NCBI RefSeq assembly: GCF_041906005.1
Contig: NZ_JAYRJY010000001.1
Coordinates: 1,116,001-1,180,000 of the forward strand
Length of the DNA: 64,000 bases
From: Ferrovibrio sp041906005
GTDB taxonomy: Bacteria; Pseudomonadota; Alphaproteobacteria; Ferrovibrionales; Ferrovibrionaceae
Direction: 5' to 3'
Positions within the stretch are counted from its first letter, which is position 1. Every line of letters begins with the position of its first letter. Of this stretch, positions 27,818-36,574 are shown piece by piece. The position numbers were made by a program, and so were the translations under genes. The notes under the pieces are model-generated. The model made no database searches. It saw only the letters and a list, made by a program, of their open reading frames with translations, and was not told the DNA's origin.

Positions 27818-28839
27818 CGTCCTGCCTCCAGACTTGAGAAGGGAACCACGAAAAAGCCCGGATACTCGCTCAACAGTTGCTGCGGCGTGCTGGCCAGAAT
27901 CTCAGAGCGGCGCAGCAGCGTGTAGTAGCTGTATCGTCCGGCTACCGCGCCCCACTTTTCCTTGAAGCGGCGTACGCCATCTTGCGTCAACCAGGTACCA
28001 CCCCAGTTCCAACGGCTGTACCCGCGCTGCGCTGCGTCCAGCATGGACTCGTAGAGTATCGCGGCCATCGGCTGAGTCTCGCGCGCATCCCGATGCGTAA
28101 CCGGTGTAAAGTATTCAACCGTTTTATTAAAGTAAAACAGCAGTAGGGCCGAAACCGGCGCCCCGTCGATGCTGGCGACATAAATCCGATAATCACTGTC
28201 GGCACGGAAATGACGCGCGATCTTGGCGAAGAAGCCCGGCGTTTTGGCATTACCGCCGATTTCTTGCATATTCTCGACGTGGGTCTTTTCAAGAAAGCCG
28301 AAAGCCCCGTTATCCACAGCAACCGTCACGCCGCTCTTCGCCGCCTTCTTTATGTTCCGTCGCGCCGCGCTGTCAAAGCGGCCAAGCAAAAGCGCCTCGA
28401 TATCTCCTTCTATAGGCAGTGGAGTGGCGTGGCTGATTCGTTCATCCAGGATGGTGTGCGGCGGCACTTCGCCCAGCATGGCCTGGAACGGATTTTCGAC
28501 GATCGTGCCGCAGGCGATATCTGCATCATCCAGGAAGGCGGCATAATGCTTCACCAAGGCATCATGCGCCTCGGGTACAAGGCAAAGCGGAGCACCATTG
28601 CTGCCATAATAGGGCAGTGAGTTCATGACGCGCCCGAACGAACCGCTCGTCTCCATGGTCGGCAGAACACCGAGGATTTCTCCACCCCGTTCCGCCAGCC
28701 AATAGTCGGAACCACATCCCAGCAGATCGGCGATAAAGTTACGATACGCCGCCCCGTAGTAGAGCAGACTGCCGTCGAAGCGCTTGAGGAAATCCTCATA
28801 GGCCGGGATGTCCTGCGCCGTCAGAGTCTTAATACGCAT
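27814..28839 (-). CDS. GNAT/FemAB-like acyltransferase
   Basis: A 341-residue protein resembling the FemAB/GNAT fold ('peptidoglycan bridge' group): LLYYGAAYRNFIADLL at residues 25-40, WLAERGGEILGVLP, SAARRNIKKAAKSG in the middle, then a second GNAT-like half with YRIYVASIDGAPVSALLLFYF and YSRWNWGGTW. In glycan clusters this group attaches amino acids or acyl groups to amino sugars. The start overlaps nothing; the stop overlaps the next gene (ATGA). Donor (acyl-CoA or aminoacyl-tRNA) is unknown. Confidence 0.75.
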   Translation of the reverse strand: MRIKTLTAQDIPAYEDFLKRFDGSLLYYGAAYRNFIADLLGCGSDYWLAERGGEILGVLPTMETSGSFGRVMNSLPYYGSNGAPLCLVPEAHDALVKHYAAFLDDADIACGTIVENPFQAMLGEVPPHTILDERISHATPLPIEGDIEALLLGRFDSAARRNIKKAAKSGVTVAVDNGAFGFLEKTHVENMQEIGGNAKTPGFFAKIARHFRADSDYRIYVASIDGAPVSALLLFYFNKTVEYFTPVTHRDARETQPMAAILYESMLDAAQRGYSRWNWGGTWLTQDGVRRFKEKWGAVAGRYSYYTLLRRSEILASTPQQLLSEYPGFFVVPFSSLEAGR

Positions 28840-28868
28840 ATCATTCCGCCGTCGTCAGACGCATGCGA

Positions 28869-30740
28869 CTACAGATAGCTCTCGCACCACTGCTCAAGAT
28901 TCAGTAGCGACCATATAAGCAGGCGACGGTTTTCGCGGCCCTCAAGATGATCATCAACCAACGAACGCACCGTCTTGCGGTCGACAAAGTCGTAGATCCG
29001 GGCGCGATCGTTATAGAGTTTCCGCCGTACGAAATCGATCGATTCACCCTTAAACCAGCTTGCGTCGGGGGCGGAGAAGCCCTGCTTCTCACGATCTGCA
29101 ACAACAGGCGGGATATGCCGCGCCATCATCCGGCGCAGGATGAGTTTCCCATCGCGCGTACGGTTGAAGTAGCGCTCGCGCTTGCCGCCCGGCTCGTTTT
29201 CATTGAGCTGCACCACTTCCGTGAGGTTACCGAGCTTCAGATGCGCCGGCAACTTCATGGCAAAATCGACAAGATCATTGTCAAGGAAAGGCACCCGGGA
29301 TTCCAGGCCATGCGCCATTGCCAGCTTGTCTTCCACCACGAGCAGCCCGTTCAGGAAGGTTTTTGCCTCGAAGTAGAGGGAATGATTCACATAATCTTCC
29401 GGCCGGGTCAGACGGCTGGCATGTTCGCTAAAAACACCACGGAAGATATCGCGGGGCGCGACATGCTTGGCCTTTGCCCAAACCGGCGCGAGAACCGCCG
29501 GCAGGCGCTCTTCCGGGATCAGCCTCTGCCAGAAGCCGTAATACTGCTCAACGTAATGGTCGAACGAGTCGTTTACGACAGCCCGGTAGTACCGCCACGG
29601 ATAACCGGCAAATAATTCATCGCCGCCGGCCCCCGACATCACCACTTTGACAAACTTGGACGCCAGCCCCGCGGCATAGAAATTTGGATAGCACTGCCCG
29701 ACACGCGGTTCTTCGAGATGATAGGTCAGCTTCGGCAACACGCGCTCCATGTCGCCTGCCTTCAGCACCATTTCGTAATGCTCGGTCTTGAACAGGTAGG
29801 ACATATGCTCGGCGGCACTGCGCTCGTCATAGCCGAGTTCGACGCCCGAGGCGGAGTTGAGGTCGAAGCCGACCGTGAAAGTCCGAACATGAGGCAGCTG
29901 GCGAGCCGCCAGAGCGGTGATCGACCCGGAATCCATACCGCCGGAGAGATATGAACCGACATCGACATCGGCGATAAGTTGCCGCTGGACCGCCTGCTGG
30001 AAGAGATGGTCCAGCTCATCCAGATAGTCGGCTTCTTTCCGCGTCTCGTTCGGTTCTTCGAAATGGAAATCCCAGTACTGGACGGGACGCAGTTCCTGGC
30101 GGTCCACTCGAACCTGCATCATGTGCCCCTGCGGCAGGAGCCGCACCGATTTGAACAGGGTCCGGTCAGTGAAGAAATTCTGGAAGGTGAGGTATTCCGA
30201 CAACCCCTCCTCGTCCAGAACGGTCCGGAACTCGGGATGAGCTGTGAAGGCTTTGATTTCAGAGGCGAACAGGAACGTTTGCCCGCACTGCACATAGTAT
30301 AGCGGCTTCACGCCGTAACGGTCACGGGCGAGCGTTAGGACGCGCTCCTCCCGATCCCAGATGCCGAAGGCGAACATGCCGTTCAACCGACGGATAACAT
30401 CGATACCCCAGGTAGCAAAACCCTGCAGCAGCACTTCACTATCGGACCTCGAGTTGAATTGGCAACCCATGGCTGCCAGTTCCGCCCGGATTTCCTGGAA
30501 GTTGTATATCTCGCCATTATAGGTCATCACATAACGGCCGTCCCGCGTGACCATCGGCTGCTGCCCCGCCGGCGACAGATCGATGATGGCCAACCGCCGG
30601 TGCCCAAGCGCCAGCGGACCGTGCACAACATGACCTTCACCATCGGGACCACGATGTGCGATCTTGTCCGTCATCGCCTTTATGATGACGGGTGACGCGG
30701 GTGCCCCATCACGGTGCAAAATGCCCGCTATTCCACACAT
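28869..30740 (-). CDS. asnB: Asparagine synthase-like glutamine amidotransferase (copy 3)
   Basis: The start is set at 30740 because the enzyme needs Cys2 exposed after Met removal (MCGIAGILHRDG); a longer frame to 30821 would bury it. That gives 623 residues. RGPDGEG at 30-36, NGEIYNF and a PP-loop SGGMDSG at 266-272 are seen; copies 1 and 2 have SGGVDSS, so this loop is a variant. It lies between a sugar epimerase and a FemAB-like protein. Amidation of a uronic acid is the most likely role in context; asparagine synthesis is the alternative. Confidence 0.88.
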   Translation of the reverse strand: MCGIAGILHRDGAPASPVIIKAMTDKIAHRGPDGEGHVVHGPLALGHRRLAIIDLSPAGQQPMVTRDGRYVMTYNGEIYNFQEIRAELAAMGCQFNSRSDSEVLLQGFATWGIDVIRRLNGMFAFGIWDREERVLTLARDRYGVKPLYYVQCGQTFLFASEIKAFTAHPEFRTVLDEEGLSEYLTFQNFFTDRTLFKSVRLLPQGHMMQVRVDRQELRPVQYWDFHFEEPNETRKEADYLDELDHLFQQAVQRQLIADVDVGSYLSGGMDSGSITALAARQLPHVRTFTVGFDLNSASGVELGYDERSAAEHMSYLFKTEHYEMVLKAGDMERVLPKLTYHLEEPRVGQCYPNFYAAGLASKFVKVVMSGAGGDELFAGYPWRYYRAVVNDSFDHYVEQYYGFWQRLIPEERLPAVLAPVWAKAKHVAPRDIFRGVFSEHASRLTRPEDYVNHSLYFEAKTFLNGLLVVEDKLAMAHGLESRVPFLDNDLVDFAMKLPAHLKLGNLTEVVQLNENEPGGKRERYFNRTRDGKLILRRMMARHIPPVVADREKQGFSAPDASWFKGESIDFVRRKLYNDRARIYDFVDRKTVRSLVDDHLEGRENRRLLIWSLLNLEQWCESYL

Positions 30741-30771
30741 ACAGACCTCAGACCCTTCAGGAGTTGCAGTC

Positions 30772-31767
30772 TTAGGTGCGCGACTTGTTGCGACGCGCCT
30801 CGACTTCCGACTTATGCGCATTGCGCCAGTCGATCAGGCGCTTCAGACCGTCACGGAGATCGATCCTGGCCTCGAATCCGATTTCTTCCCTGGCGCGCTT
30901 CGGGCTGCCAATGCGGTTGCGGACCAGAGTTGCCTGGCTGCGCGGCGCGTATTTGATTTCCTGATTGCAGCCGGTGAGCTGCAGCAGCATCTCGGCCAGT
31001 TCCTTAAGCGAGGTGCGGGTACCCGTGCCGACATTGTAGAAGCTGTCGACCGCATCCGCCTGCATTGCACAAAGATTGGCGCGCGCGCAGTCTTCAACCG
31101 CGACGAAGTCGAAGGCCTCGCTGCCATCGCCCAGAATGGTCGGGCCTTCGCCACGGTCGATGGCATCCAGCATCTTCATGATAACGGCAATATAGGCACC
31201 GTTATAATCTTGTCGGGGACCATACACATTCATGTAACGGAGACCCAGGACGTTCAGGCCGTAGCGGTGATGGAATGCCCGCGCCATGGCTTCGCCGGCA
31301 ATCTTGGTCGCGCCGTAGAAGTTCTTGTTGTTGAAGGGGTGATCTTCCGTCATCGGCTCCTGGACAGCGTCGCCGTACACCGAGGCCGATGACGAGTAGA
31401 CAAGTCGCTTCACCTTTTCGGCCACGCAAGCCTCGAGCACGTTGAACGTACCACGCACATTCACGTCGAAGGCCGAACGCGGATATTCATGGCATTGCAG
31501 CAGCCACAGGGCGGCGAAATGGAACACGCCGTCAGCGCCGCGCAGAGCCGCCTGCAGAATATCTGTCTGGCAGATATCACCGCCCGCCTCGAATATTTTC
31601 ACACGCGGGTCCTTGAAGGCACCACTCAGATTCTCCTGACGGCCACGCACGAAGTTGTCGTAGATGACGACTTCGGCCACATCTTCGGCCAGGAGCTGAT
31701 CAACGGTATGCGAACCGATCAGGCCCGCACCGCCAATGACAACGAGTTTCTTCCCGCGGATATCCAT
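30772..31767 (-). CDS. NAD-dependent nucleotide-sugar epimerase (SDR)
   Basis: A 331-residue extended SDR. GGAGLIGSHT forms the NAD motif at residues 12-21, SSSASVYGD is the catalytic Ser region, FYGATKIAGE is YxxxK, and RYMNVYGPRQD is the substrate-proximal motif. It matches the UDP-glucose 4-epimerase/WbpP-type group more than a dehydratase. AGAGGA lies four bases before the ATG. It lies beside the WbpE-WbpD-WbpB set and could set the stereochemistry (e.g. galacto versus gluco) of the final sugar. That is inference. Confidence 0.85.
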   Translation of the reverse strand: MDIRGKKLVVIGGAGLIGSHTVDQLLAEDVAEVVIYDNFVRGRQENLSGAFKDPRVKIFEAGGDICQTDILQAALRGADGVFHFAALWLLQCHEYPRSAFDVNVRGTFNVLEACVAEKVKRLVYSSSASVYGDAVQEPMTEDHPFNNKNFYGATKIAGEAMARAFHHRYGLNVLGLRYMNVYGPRQDYNGAYIAVIMKMLDAIDRGEGPTILGDGSEAFDFVAVEDCARANLCAMQADAVDSFYNVGTGTRTSLKELAEMLLQLTGCNQEIKYAPRSQATLVRNRIGSPKRAREEIGFEARIDLRDGLKRLIDWRNAHKSEVEARRNKSRT

Positions 31768-31827
31768 GTTTTCCTCTAATTACGGTGATTTGCTTTGAGT
31801 GATGACTTTTGGTGATTTTCAGCAGCG

Positions 31828-32943
31828 TCAGGCAGAGATTGCCCGACGCACTGTCTCGATGACGCGATCCTGCGCATCCCGTTCCAGGAACGGGTGCATC
31901 GGCAAGCTGAGAACCTGCTGTGCCAGACGCTCGGAAACCGGCACGCCCGCTGCCACCGACGGATACATCTTGTAGCCGGTCTGCTGATTCAACGGGATCG
32001 GATAGTAGACCGCGGTCGGCACGCCCGCTGCCTTGCAGGCCGCGACCACCTGATCGCGGTTCGGCATCAGAATCGTATATTGCGCCCAGACCGAGGTAGC
32101 GCCCGAGGCAAGCCGAGGAATGACGGCTACATCGCCCAACCCTTCATTATAACGGCGCGCCACCTGGTTACGGGCTTCCACCTCGTCGGGGAAAACCGCA
32201 AGCTTCTCCAACAGCACCGCTGCCTGCAGGGTATCCAGCCGGCTGTTCAGACCCAACCGGACATTGTCGTATTTGTCACTGCCTTTGCCGTGGAAACGCA
32301 GCGAACGCAGCAGATCCACCTTGTCGTCATCATCCGTGAAGATGGCGCCACCGTCGCCGTAGCAGCCAAGAGGCTTGGCCGGGAAGAAGCTGGTCGTCGT
32401 GAAGTCACCCAGGGTGCCAACCCTGCGGTTATTCAGACTAGCGCCGAAGCTTTGCGCAGCATCCGCGATCAGCAGGAGATCGTGCTGGAGGCAGATTTCC
32501 CGGATGGCAGTATAATCTGCCGGCTGGCCGAACAAATCGACCGGAATGACGGCGCGTGGCCGCAACCCCATCTTCTTGGCTTCGGCGATGCCAGCCTTGA
32601 GGCTTTCCGGATTCATGTTGAAAGTCTCGGGCGACACGTCCACGAAGAATGGGGTCGCCCCGATCGGCGGCACCACTTCCGCCGTCGCTACGAAGGTAAA
32701 GGCCGGCATAAAGACTGCATCGCCGGCCGTAACACCGGCAGCCAGCAGGACGAGCGTCAGCGCGTCGGTGCCATTTGCGCAGGTGACCGCATGGCGGGTC
32801 CCACAATAGGCCGCCAGCTGACGTTCCAGCTCCGCAACTTCGGGACCGAGAATGTACTGTCCATGATCCAGAACGGCATGAATACGCGCGTCGATCCTCG
32901 GCTTCAGTCGCTGGTACTGCGTCTTCAGGTCAATGAATTCCAT
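31828..32943 (-). CDS. wbpE: WbpE/WlbC-type UDP-3-keto-sugar aminotransferase
   Basis: 371 residues from the ATG at 32943 (MEFIDLKTQYQRLK), which is the family N-terminus; a longer frame would overlap the upstream gene. HGQYILGPEV, CANGTDALTL and IADAAQSFGAS are typical, with the Schiff-base Lys in FFPAKPLGCYGDGG. From memory, the motif pattern follows P. aeruginosa WbpE closely. WbpE moves an amino group from glutamate to C3 of UDP-3-keto-GlcNAcA, giving UDP-GlcNAc(3NH2)A. It is flanked by wbpD- and wbpB-like genes, as expected for this pathway. Confidence 0.9.
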   Translation of the reverse strand: MEFIDLKTQYQRLKPRIDARIHAVLDHGQYILGPEVAELERQLAAYCGTRHAVTCANGTDALTLVLLAAGVTAGDAVFMPAFTFVATAEVVPPIGATPFFVDVSPETFNMNPESLKAGIAEAKKMGLRPRAVIPVDLFGQPADYTAIREICLQHDLLLIADAAQSFGASLNNRRVGTLGDFTTTSFFPAKPLGCYGDGGAIFTDDDDKVDLLRSLRFHGKGSDKYDNVRLGLNSRLDTLQAAVLLEKLAVFPDEVEARNQVARRYNEGLGDVAVIPRLASGATSVWAQYTILMPNRDQVVAACKAAGVPTAVYYPIPLNQQTGYKMYPSVAAGVPVSERLAQQVLSLPMHPFLERDAQDRVIETVRRAISA

Positions 32944-32954
32944 GTTTTCTACCG

Positions 32955-33533
32955 TCACTTTTCCGGGCTGCAGCTGGTGGCGTCGATCCGATATCGGCTG
33001 CCACAGGAGGTGCAGGTTACACTGCCCTCGCCCTGCAGCTTGACGCCACAACGACACATCCAGCCGCGGCGGCGCGCCGGATTACCGACCATCAGGGCAT
33101 GCGGCGGCACGTCTTTCGTCACCACGGCGCCCGCACCGATGAAGGCGTATTCGCCGACTTCGTTGCCGCAGACAATCGTCGCATTAGCGCCAATGCTCGC
33201 GCCGCGACGCACCGCCGTGTCCTTATATTCATCCCTACGCGACACATGGCTGCGCGGATTGATCACGTTGGTGAACACCATGCTCGGCCCGCAGAAAACG
33301 TCATCCTCGATCACGACATTGTCGTAGATCGATACGTTGTTCTGCACCTTGACGTTATTACCGATGCGCACCCGGTTTCCGATATAGGTGTTCTGCCCGA
33401 ACGAGCAGTCGGCCCCGATCTCGGCTGCGGCACTGATATGGGAGAAGTGCCAGATCCGCGTGCCGTCCCCGATCTTCGCACCCTCGTCTACAACGGCAGT
33501 GGGATGCGCCTGCCAGCCGGCGGTCTTGGTCAT
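32955..33533 (-). CDS. wbpD: WbpD/WlbB-type UDP-amino-sugar N-acetyltransferase with C-terminal zinc ribbon
   Basis: 192 residues from the ATG at 33533 (MTKTAGWQAHPTAVVDEG); an ATG at 33563 would overlap the upstream gene. Left-handed beta-helix repeats run from residue 12 (AKIGDGTRIWHF, FGQNTYIGNRVRIGNN) through YDNVVIEDDVFCGPS and the IGEYAFIGAGAVV loop. It matches WbpD, which acetylates the C3 amino group of UDP-GlcNAc(3NH2)A. The extra C-terminal tail has four Cys in two pairs (CRCG and CTSCG), a probable zinc ribbon not needed for the core activity. Confidence 0.88.
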   Translation of the reverse strand: MTKTAGWQAHPTAVVDEGAKIGDGTRIWHFSHISAAAEIGADCSFGQNTYIGNRVRIGNNVKVQNNVSIYDNVVIEDDVFCGPSMVFTNVINPRSHVSRRDEYKDTAVRRGASIGANATIVCGNEVGEYAFIGAGAVVTKDVPPHALMVGNPARRRGWMCRCGVKLQGEGSVTCTSCGSRYRIDATSCSPEK

Positions 33534-33537
33534 GGCG

Positions 33538-34521
33538 TCAATCTTTCGCCACGACCGATGCACAGAGCGGGTGATACTCGCCCTTTAGCCCCATGGGCGC
33601 ACCGCTGCGAATTTCGAATACAGTCTCGATGGCCGCACGGGCATCATCCAGACCAAAGCCGCCGCCACGCAGTATATCGGCGTAGCTTTCGGTATGCAGA
33701 TCGGTGAAGCCTTCGCTGAACTCCAGCTCCTCGCCCCCCACCAGGATCGAGCGATAGGTCCGCTTGCCGGCACTCACGGCCGCTTCCGGCAGATAGTCAG
33801 CATTGATCGAAAGAAACCAGCGGACACGGGCGTGCTCGTATTCGAGATATCCGGCAGCCACATCCGGCTTGTGCAGATGGACGATCGAGCCGGTGCGGTT
33901 GCCGAAAATCCAACCAAGCATATCGAAGAAATGCACCCCAATATTCGTCGCAATGCCACCTGATTTGTGCTCATCGCCCTTCCAACTGGTGTGATACCAG
34001 TTGCCGCGCGAGGTGAGATAGGTGAGATCGACGTCGATCGTCTCGTTCCTGGACAGCTTGGCGACCTTGTCACGAAGCGCCTTGATCGCTGGATGCAAAC
34101 GGAGCTGCAAAATATTGTAAATACGCTTGCCGCTCTCGCGCTCGATTTCGGCCAGTCCGTCGACATTCCACGGATTGAGCACAAGCGGCTTCTCGCAGAT
34201 CGCATGGGCCCCGCTGCGCAGGGCAAAGCGGGTATGCGCATCATGCAGGTAGTTGGGTGAACAGATGCCCATATAGTCGACCTGCTGGCCGCGACGACGC
34301 AGCTTGTCGATATGGCGGTCGAAACGTTCAAATTCCACAAAGAAGCTGGCATCCGGAAAGTAGCTGTCCAGAATGCCGACGCTGTCGTTAGGATCAAAAG
34401 CCGCCACCAGGCTGTTACCGGTATCCTTGATCGCCCGCATATGTCGTGGTGCGATGTAGCCTGCGGCACCAATCAATGCAAAACGATGCCCGCCAAGGGG
34501 TGTGACCTCCGCATTAGCCAT
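33538..34521 (-). CDS. wbpB: WbpB/WlbA-type UDP-GlcNAcA 3-dehydrogenase (Gfo/Idh/MocA family)
   Basis: A 327-residue oxidoreductase. RFALIGAAGYIAPRHMRAIK is the NAD-binding opening, CSPNYLH follows, and the family Lys-Pro lies in AICEKPLVLN. LTYLTSRGNWY, ATNIGVHFFDML and FSEGFTDLH are distinctive of WbpB/WlbA. The family oxidises C3 of UDP-GlcNAcA so that WbpE can aminate it; the two enzymes recycle NAD+ with 2-oxoglutarate. AGGGA precedes the ATG. It is the first gene of the long minus-strand run, so a promoter is expected in 34522-34762. Confidence 0.9.
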   Translation of the reverse strand: MANAEVTPLGGHRFALIGAAGYIAPRHMRAIKDTGNSLVAAFDPNDSVGILDSYFPDASFFVEFERFDRHIDKLRRRGQQVDYMGICSPNYLHDAHTRFALRSGAHAICEKPLVLNPWNVDGLAEIERESGKRIYNILQLRLHPAIKALRDKVAKLSRNETIDVDLTYLTSRGNWYHTSWKGDEHKSGGIATNIGVHFFDMLGWIFGNRTGSIVHLHKPDVAAGYLEYEHARVRWFLSINADYLPEAAVSAGKRTYRSILVGGEELEFSEGFTDLHTESYADILRGGGFGLDDARAAIETVFEIRSGAPMGLKGEYHPLCASVVAKD

Positions 34522-34762
34522 GGTTTCCCTATTTTCTATTGTAGAATTGAGGCGACTATTGGCTGTTTTTAGACACTTTTAGCCAACGTTACCACACTCC
34601 GGGTGCTTTCGGGCCGGAGTGCAGGATTAAGCCGGGGCAAATGAGGCATGCCCGCTTGCGGGAGAGTTTATAGAGGGATTCGCCTCTAAAAGACAACTAA
34701 TGTTCATGACGTAAACGCCATCCTCCGCACAACTACGCCCTCTTAAATTGCATCTATAATAA
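34522..34762. other. Intergenic region upstream of wbpB-like gene
   Basis: Noncoding, 241 bases. It contains a perfect 8-bp inverted repeat (CACTCCGG at 34595-34602 with CCGGAGTG at 34614-34621) with no T-tract on either side, so it is not a convincing terminator and could be an operator or transcript structure. The sequence near 34738-34760 is A/T-rich. It probably contains the promoter for the wbpB-led operon, but I see no confident -35/-10 pair. Confidence 0.45.
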
Positions 34763-36052
34763 TCAAAGTATCCAGTAGTTGACGTTTTTGGGGAGTGTGC
34801 GTCCGCGCCAGATGCCCTTCAGGTCGGCAACCAGGCCGCCGGGCACGACTAGGCGGGCGAGGGTTGCATCGTCGATGGCACGATAGGGGTCATGCGGCAC
34901 GGCCGCCAGTACGGCATCGAAGCCGGCCAGCTGGTCCAGCCGCGGGCTGAGCATCAGGCCATATTCATGCTCAGCTTCCTGCGCATCGGCCAGCGGATCA
35001 TGGATGGCGACGCTGTGGCCCAGTTTGGTCAGGGCGTTCACCAGATCGGCGACTTTCGAGTTGCGCAGGTCGGGCACGTCTTCCTTGAAGGTCAGGCCGA
35101 GCACCAGGATCTTGGCGCCGGGCTTCACCCGCGCGGAAACGGTTTCCGCCACATACTGGCTCATGCCGTCGTTGATGGCGCGGCCGGACAGGATGATGCG
35201 AGCGTGATGGCCGAGTTCCTCGGCGCGATGCGCGAGATAATAGGGATCGACGCCGATGCAGTGGCCGCCGACCAGGCCGGGCTGGAATTTGAGGAAATTC
35301 CATTTGGTGCCGGCGGCCTCCAGCACGTCATGGGTCGAGATGCCCAGCTTGCCGAAAATCATGGCGATCTCGTTGATGAAGGCGATGTTGATGTCGCGCT
35401 GGGCGTTCTCGATCACCTTGGCGGCTTCCGCCGTCTTGATGTTCGGCGCCAAGTGAATGCCGCCCGAGGTGATGCGGCCATACATGTCAGCGAGTTTGGC
35501 GGCGACCTCGGGCGTCTGGCCGGCCACCACCTTGGTGATCTTGTCGACCGTATGCACCTTGTCGCCCGGATTGATGCGCTCGGGCGAATAGCCGAGGAAG
35601 AAATCCCTGCCGCATTTCAGGCCGGACAGTTCTTCCAGGATCGGGCCGCAGATGTCTTCGGTCACACCCGGATAGACGGTGCTTTCATAGACAACGATGG
35701 CGCCCGGCGCGGCCTTGGTCTTCAGCGCCTGGCCAACGGTACGCGAAGCGGATCGCACCGGCTTGAGGTCGGGCACATTCTGCTCGTCCACCGGGGTCGG
35801 CACCGTGACGATATAGATGGCCTGGCCCGGGAGGTCGGCCGGATCGCTGCTCAGCCGCAGGCTGGAGGCCTTCAGCCGCTCGGCCTCGATCTCGCGGGTG
35901 CGGTCATCACCCTGCTGCAATTCCTCCACCCGGCCGCGGTCGATGTCGAACCCGACCACCGGGAAATGCTTCGCCAGGACCACGGCCAACGGCAGGCCGA
36001 CATAACCGAGGCCGACGACAGCAATGGCAGGGGAAGTCGGAGAGCTGGACAC
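34763..36052 (-). CDS. UDP-N-acetyl-hexosamine 6-dehydrogenase (TviB/WbpO/WbpA type)
   Basis: A 429-residue nucleotide-sugar dehydrogenase with a GTG start at 36052 (AAAGG upstream). AVVGLGYVGLPLAVVLA is the NAD motif near residue 11. VTVPTPVDEQ, YESTVYPGVTEDIC, GYSPERINPGD and the catalytic Cys in LVGGHCIGVDPYYLAHRA follow. The C-terminal domain with LGLTFKEDVPDLRNSK completes the family. It oxidises C6 of UDP-GlcNAc or UDP-GalNAc to the uronic acid with 2 NAD+. This feeds WbpB-E-D for the diacetamido-uronic acid. It may have its own promoter, because 241 bp separate it from wbpB. Confidence 0.92.
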   Translation of the reverse strand: MSSSPTSPAIAVVGLGYVGLPLAVVLAKHFPVVGFDIDRGRVEELQQGDDRTREIEAERLKASSLRLSSDPADLPGQAIYIVTVPTPVDEQNVPDLKPVRSASRTVGQALKTKAAPGAIVVYESTVYPGVTEDICGPILEELSGLKCGRDFFLGYSPERINPGDKVHTVDKITKVVAGQTPEVAAKLADMYGRITSGGIHLAPNIKTAEAAKVIENAQRDINIAFINEIAMIFGKLGISTHDVLEAAGTKWNFLKFQPGLVGGHCIGVDPYYLAHRAEELGHHARIILSGRAINDGMSQYVAETVSARVKPGAKILVLGLTFKEDVPDLRNSKVADLVNALTKLGHSVAIHDPLADAQEAEHEYGLMLSPRLDQLAGFDAVLAAVPHDPYRAIDDATLARLVVPGGLVADLKGIWRGRTLPKNVNYWIL

Positions 36053-36156
36053 GCCGGAATGCCTTTCTCTGGCAAGGGGGATGGCAGGGGGTAGCCCGCC
36101 GGCTGCCCCCTGTCAACAAACCCACCGCAGAGGCGACGGCTGCATGTCTAGACAAC

Positions 36157-36191
36157 AAAAAAGCCCGCAGGCTTTCACTTGCGGGCTTTTT
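36157..36191 (-). terminator. Intrinsic terminator next to tRNA fragment
   Basis: GCCCGCA (36163-36169) pairs with TGCGGGC (36180-36186), flanked by an A-run before and a T-run after, so it can work in both directions. It directly follows the tRNA-Met fragment as read on the minus strand, as in an intact tRNA unit. Confidence 0.75.
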
Positions 36192-36195
36192 GATT

Positions 36196-36242
36196 TGGTC
36201 GCGGGAGTAGGATTTGAACCTACGACCTTCAGGTTATGAGCC
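36196..36242 (-). pseudogene. 3' fragment of initiator tRNA-Met (possible att remnant)
   Basis: Read on the minus strand, the segment has the CAT anticodon loop (GGCTCATAACC), the anticodon 3' arm, the variable loop, the T-arm (GGTTCAAATCC), the 3' acceptor arm and the encoded CCA. Upstream of the anticodon the similarity stops at once, and no D-arm or 5' acceptor strand is present, so it cannot make a tRNA. Integrating elements that use tRNA genes as attachment sites leave exactly such 3' fragments. Confidence 0.75.
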
Positions 36243-36574
36243 CTAATCCAGGGCTTTTCCTGAACCGATCTGGAGACCTGTCTCCAAAATTCTCAAGCAC
36301 TTAGCCTCAACCCCTTGCACCGGCGCCGACCGCTTTGCATTCGGCAGTGGAGCAAATTTGGAGCGTTAGAAGTGTAGCAAAAGGCCAGCTTGCCGCCAAC
36401 CAAAGCCATGACAACCCAGAGCCTAGAGAGACCGCCCAAGGCCGCACCTGGCCGCCCGGCCTTTAGGCTAATAGACTCGATCTGGCGAGCTCGGCAGCAT
36501 GGCCTCATGACCAACGCCCATCGCCAAGACTGCTAGGAAGCAAATCCCCTGCTGACCCAGAAGGATTTTGCCGC
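36243..36574. other. Noncoding junction sequence
   Basis: 332 bases with no gene, RNA or repeat that I can support. It lies between the tRNA 3' fragment and a decayed aminotransferase fragment, so it is probably scar sequence from integration or deletion. Confidence 0.4.

Noticed and set aside
34595..34621. Intrinsic terminator upstream of the wbpB-like gene
   Set aside because: The hairpin is perfect but has no T-tract in either direction; kept only as a possible structural or operator element.
36024..36239. Open frame ending GVGFEPTTFRL across the tRNA fragment
   Set aside because: This ending is a translation of tRNA 3' sequence and a common false gene call.
36196..36242. Functional tRNA-Met gene
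   Set aside because: There is no D-arm or 5' acceptor strand; similarity stops just before the anticodon loop.
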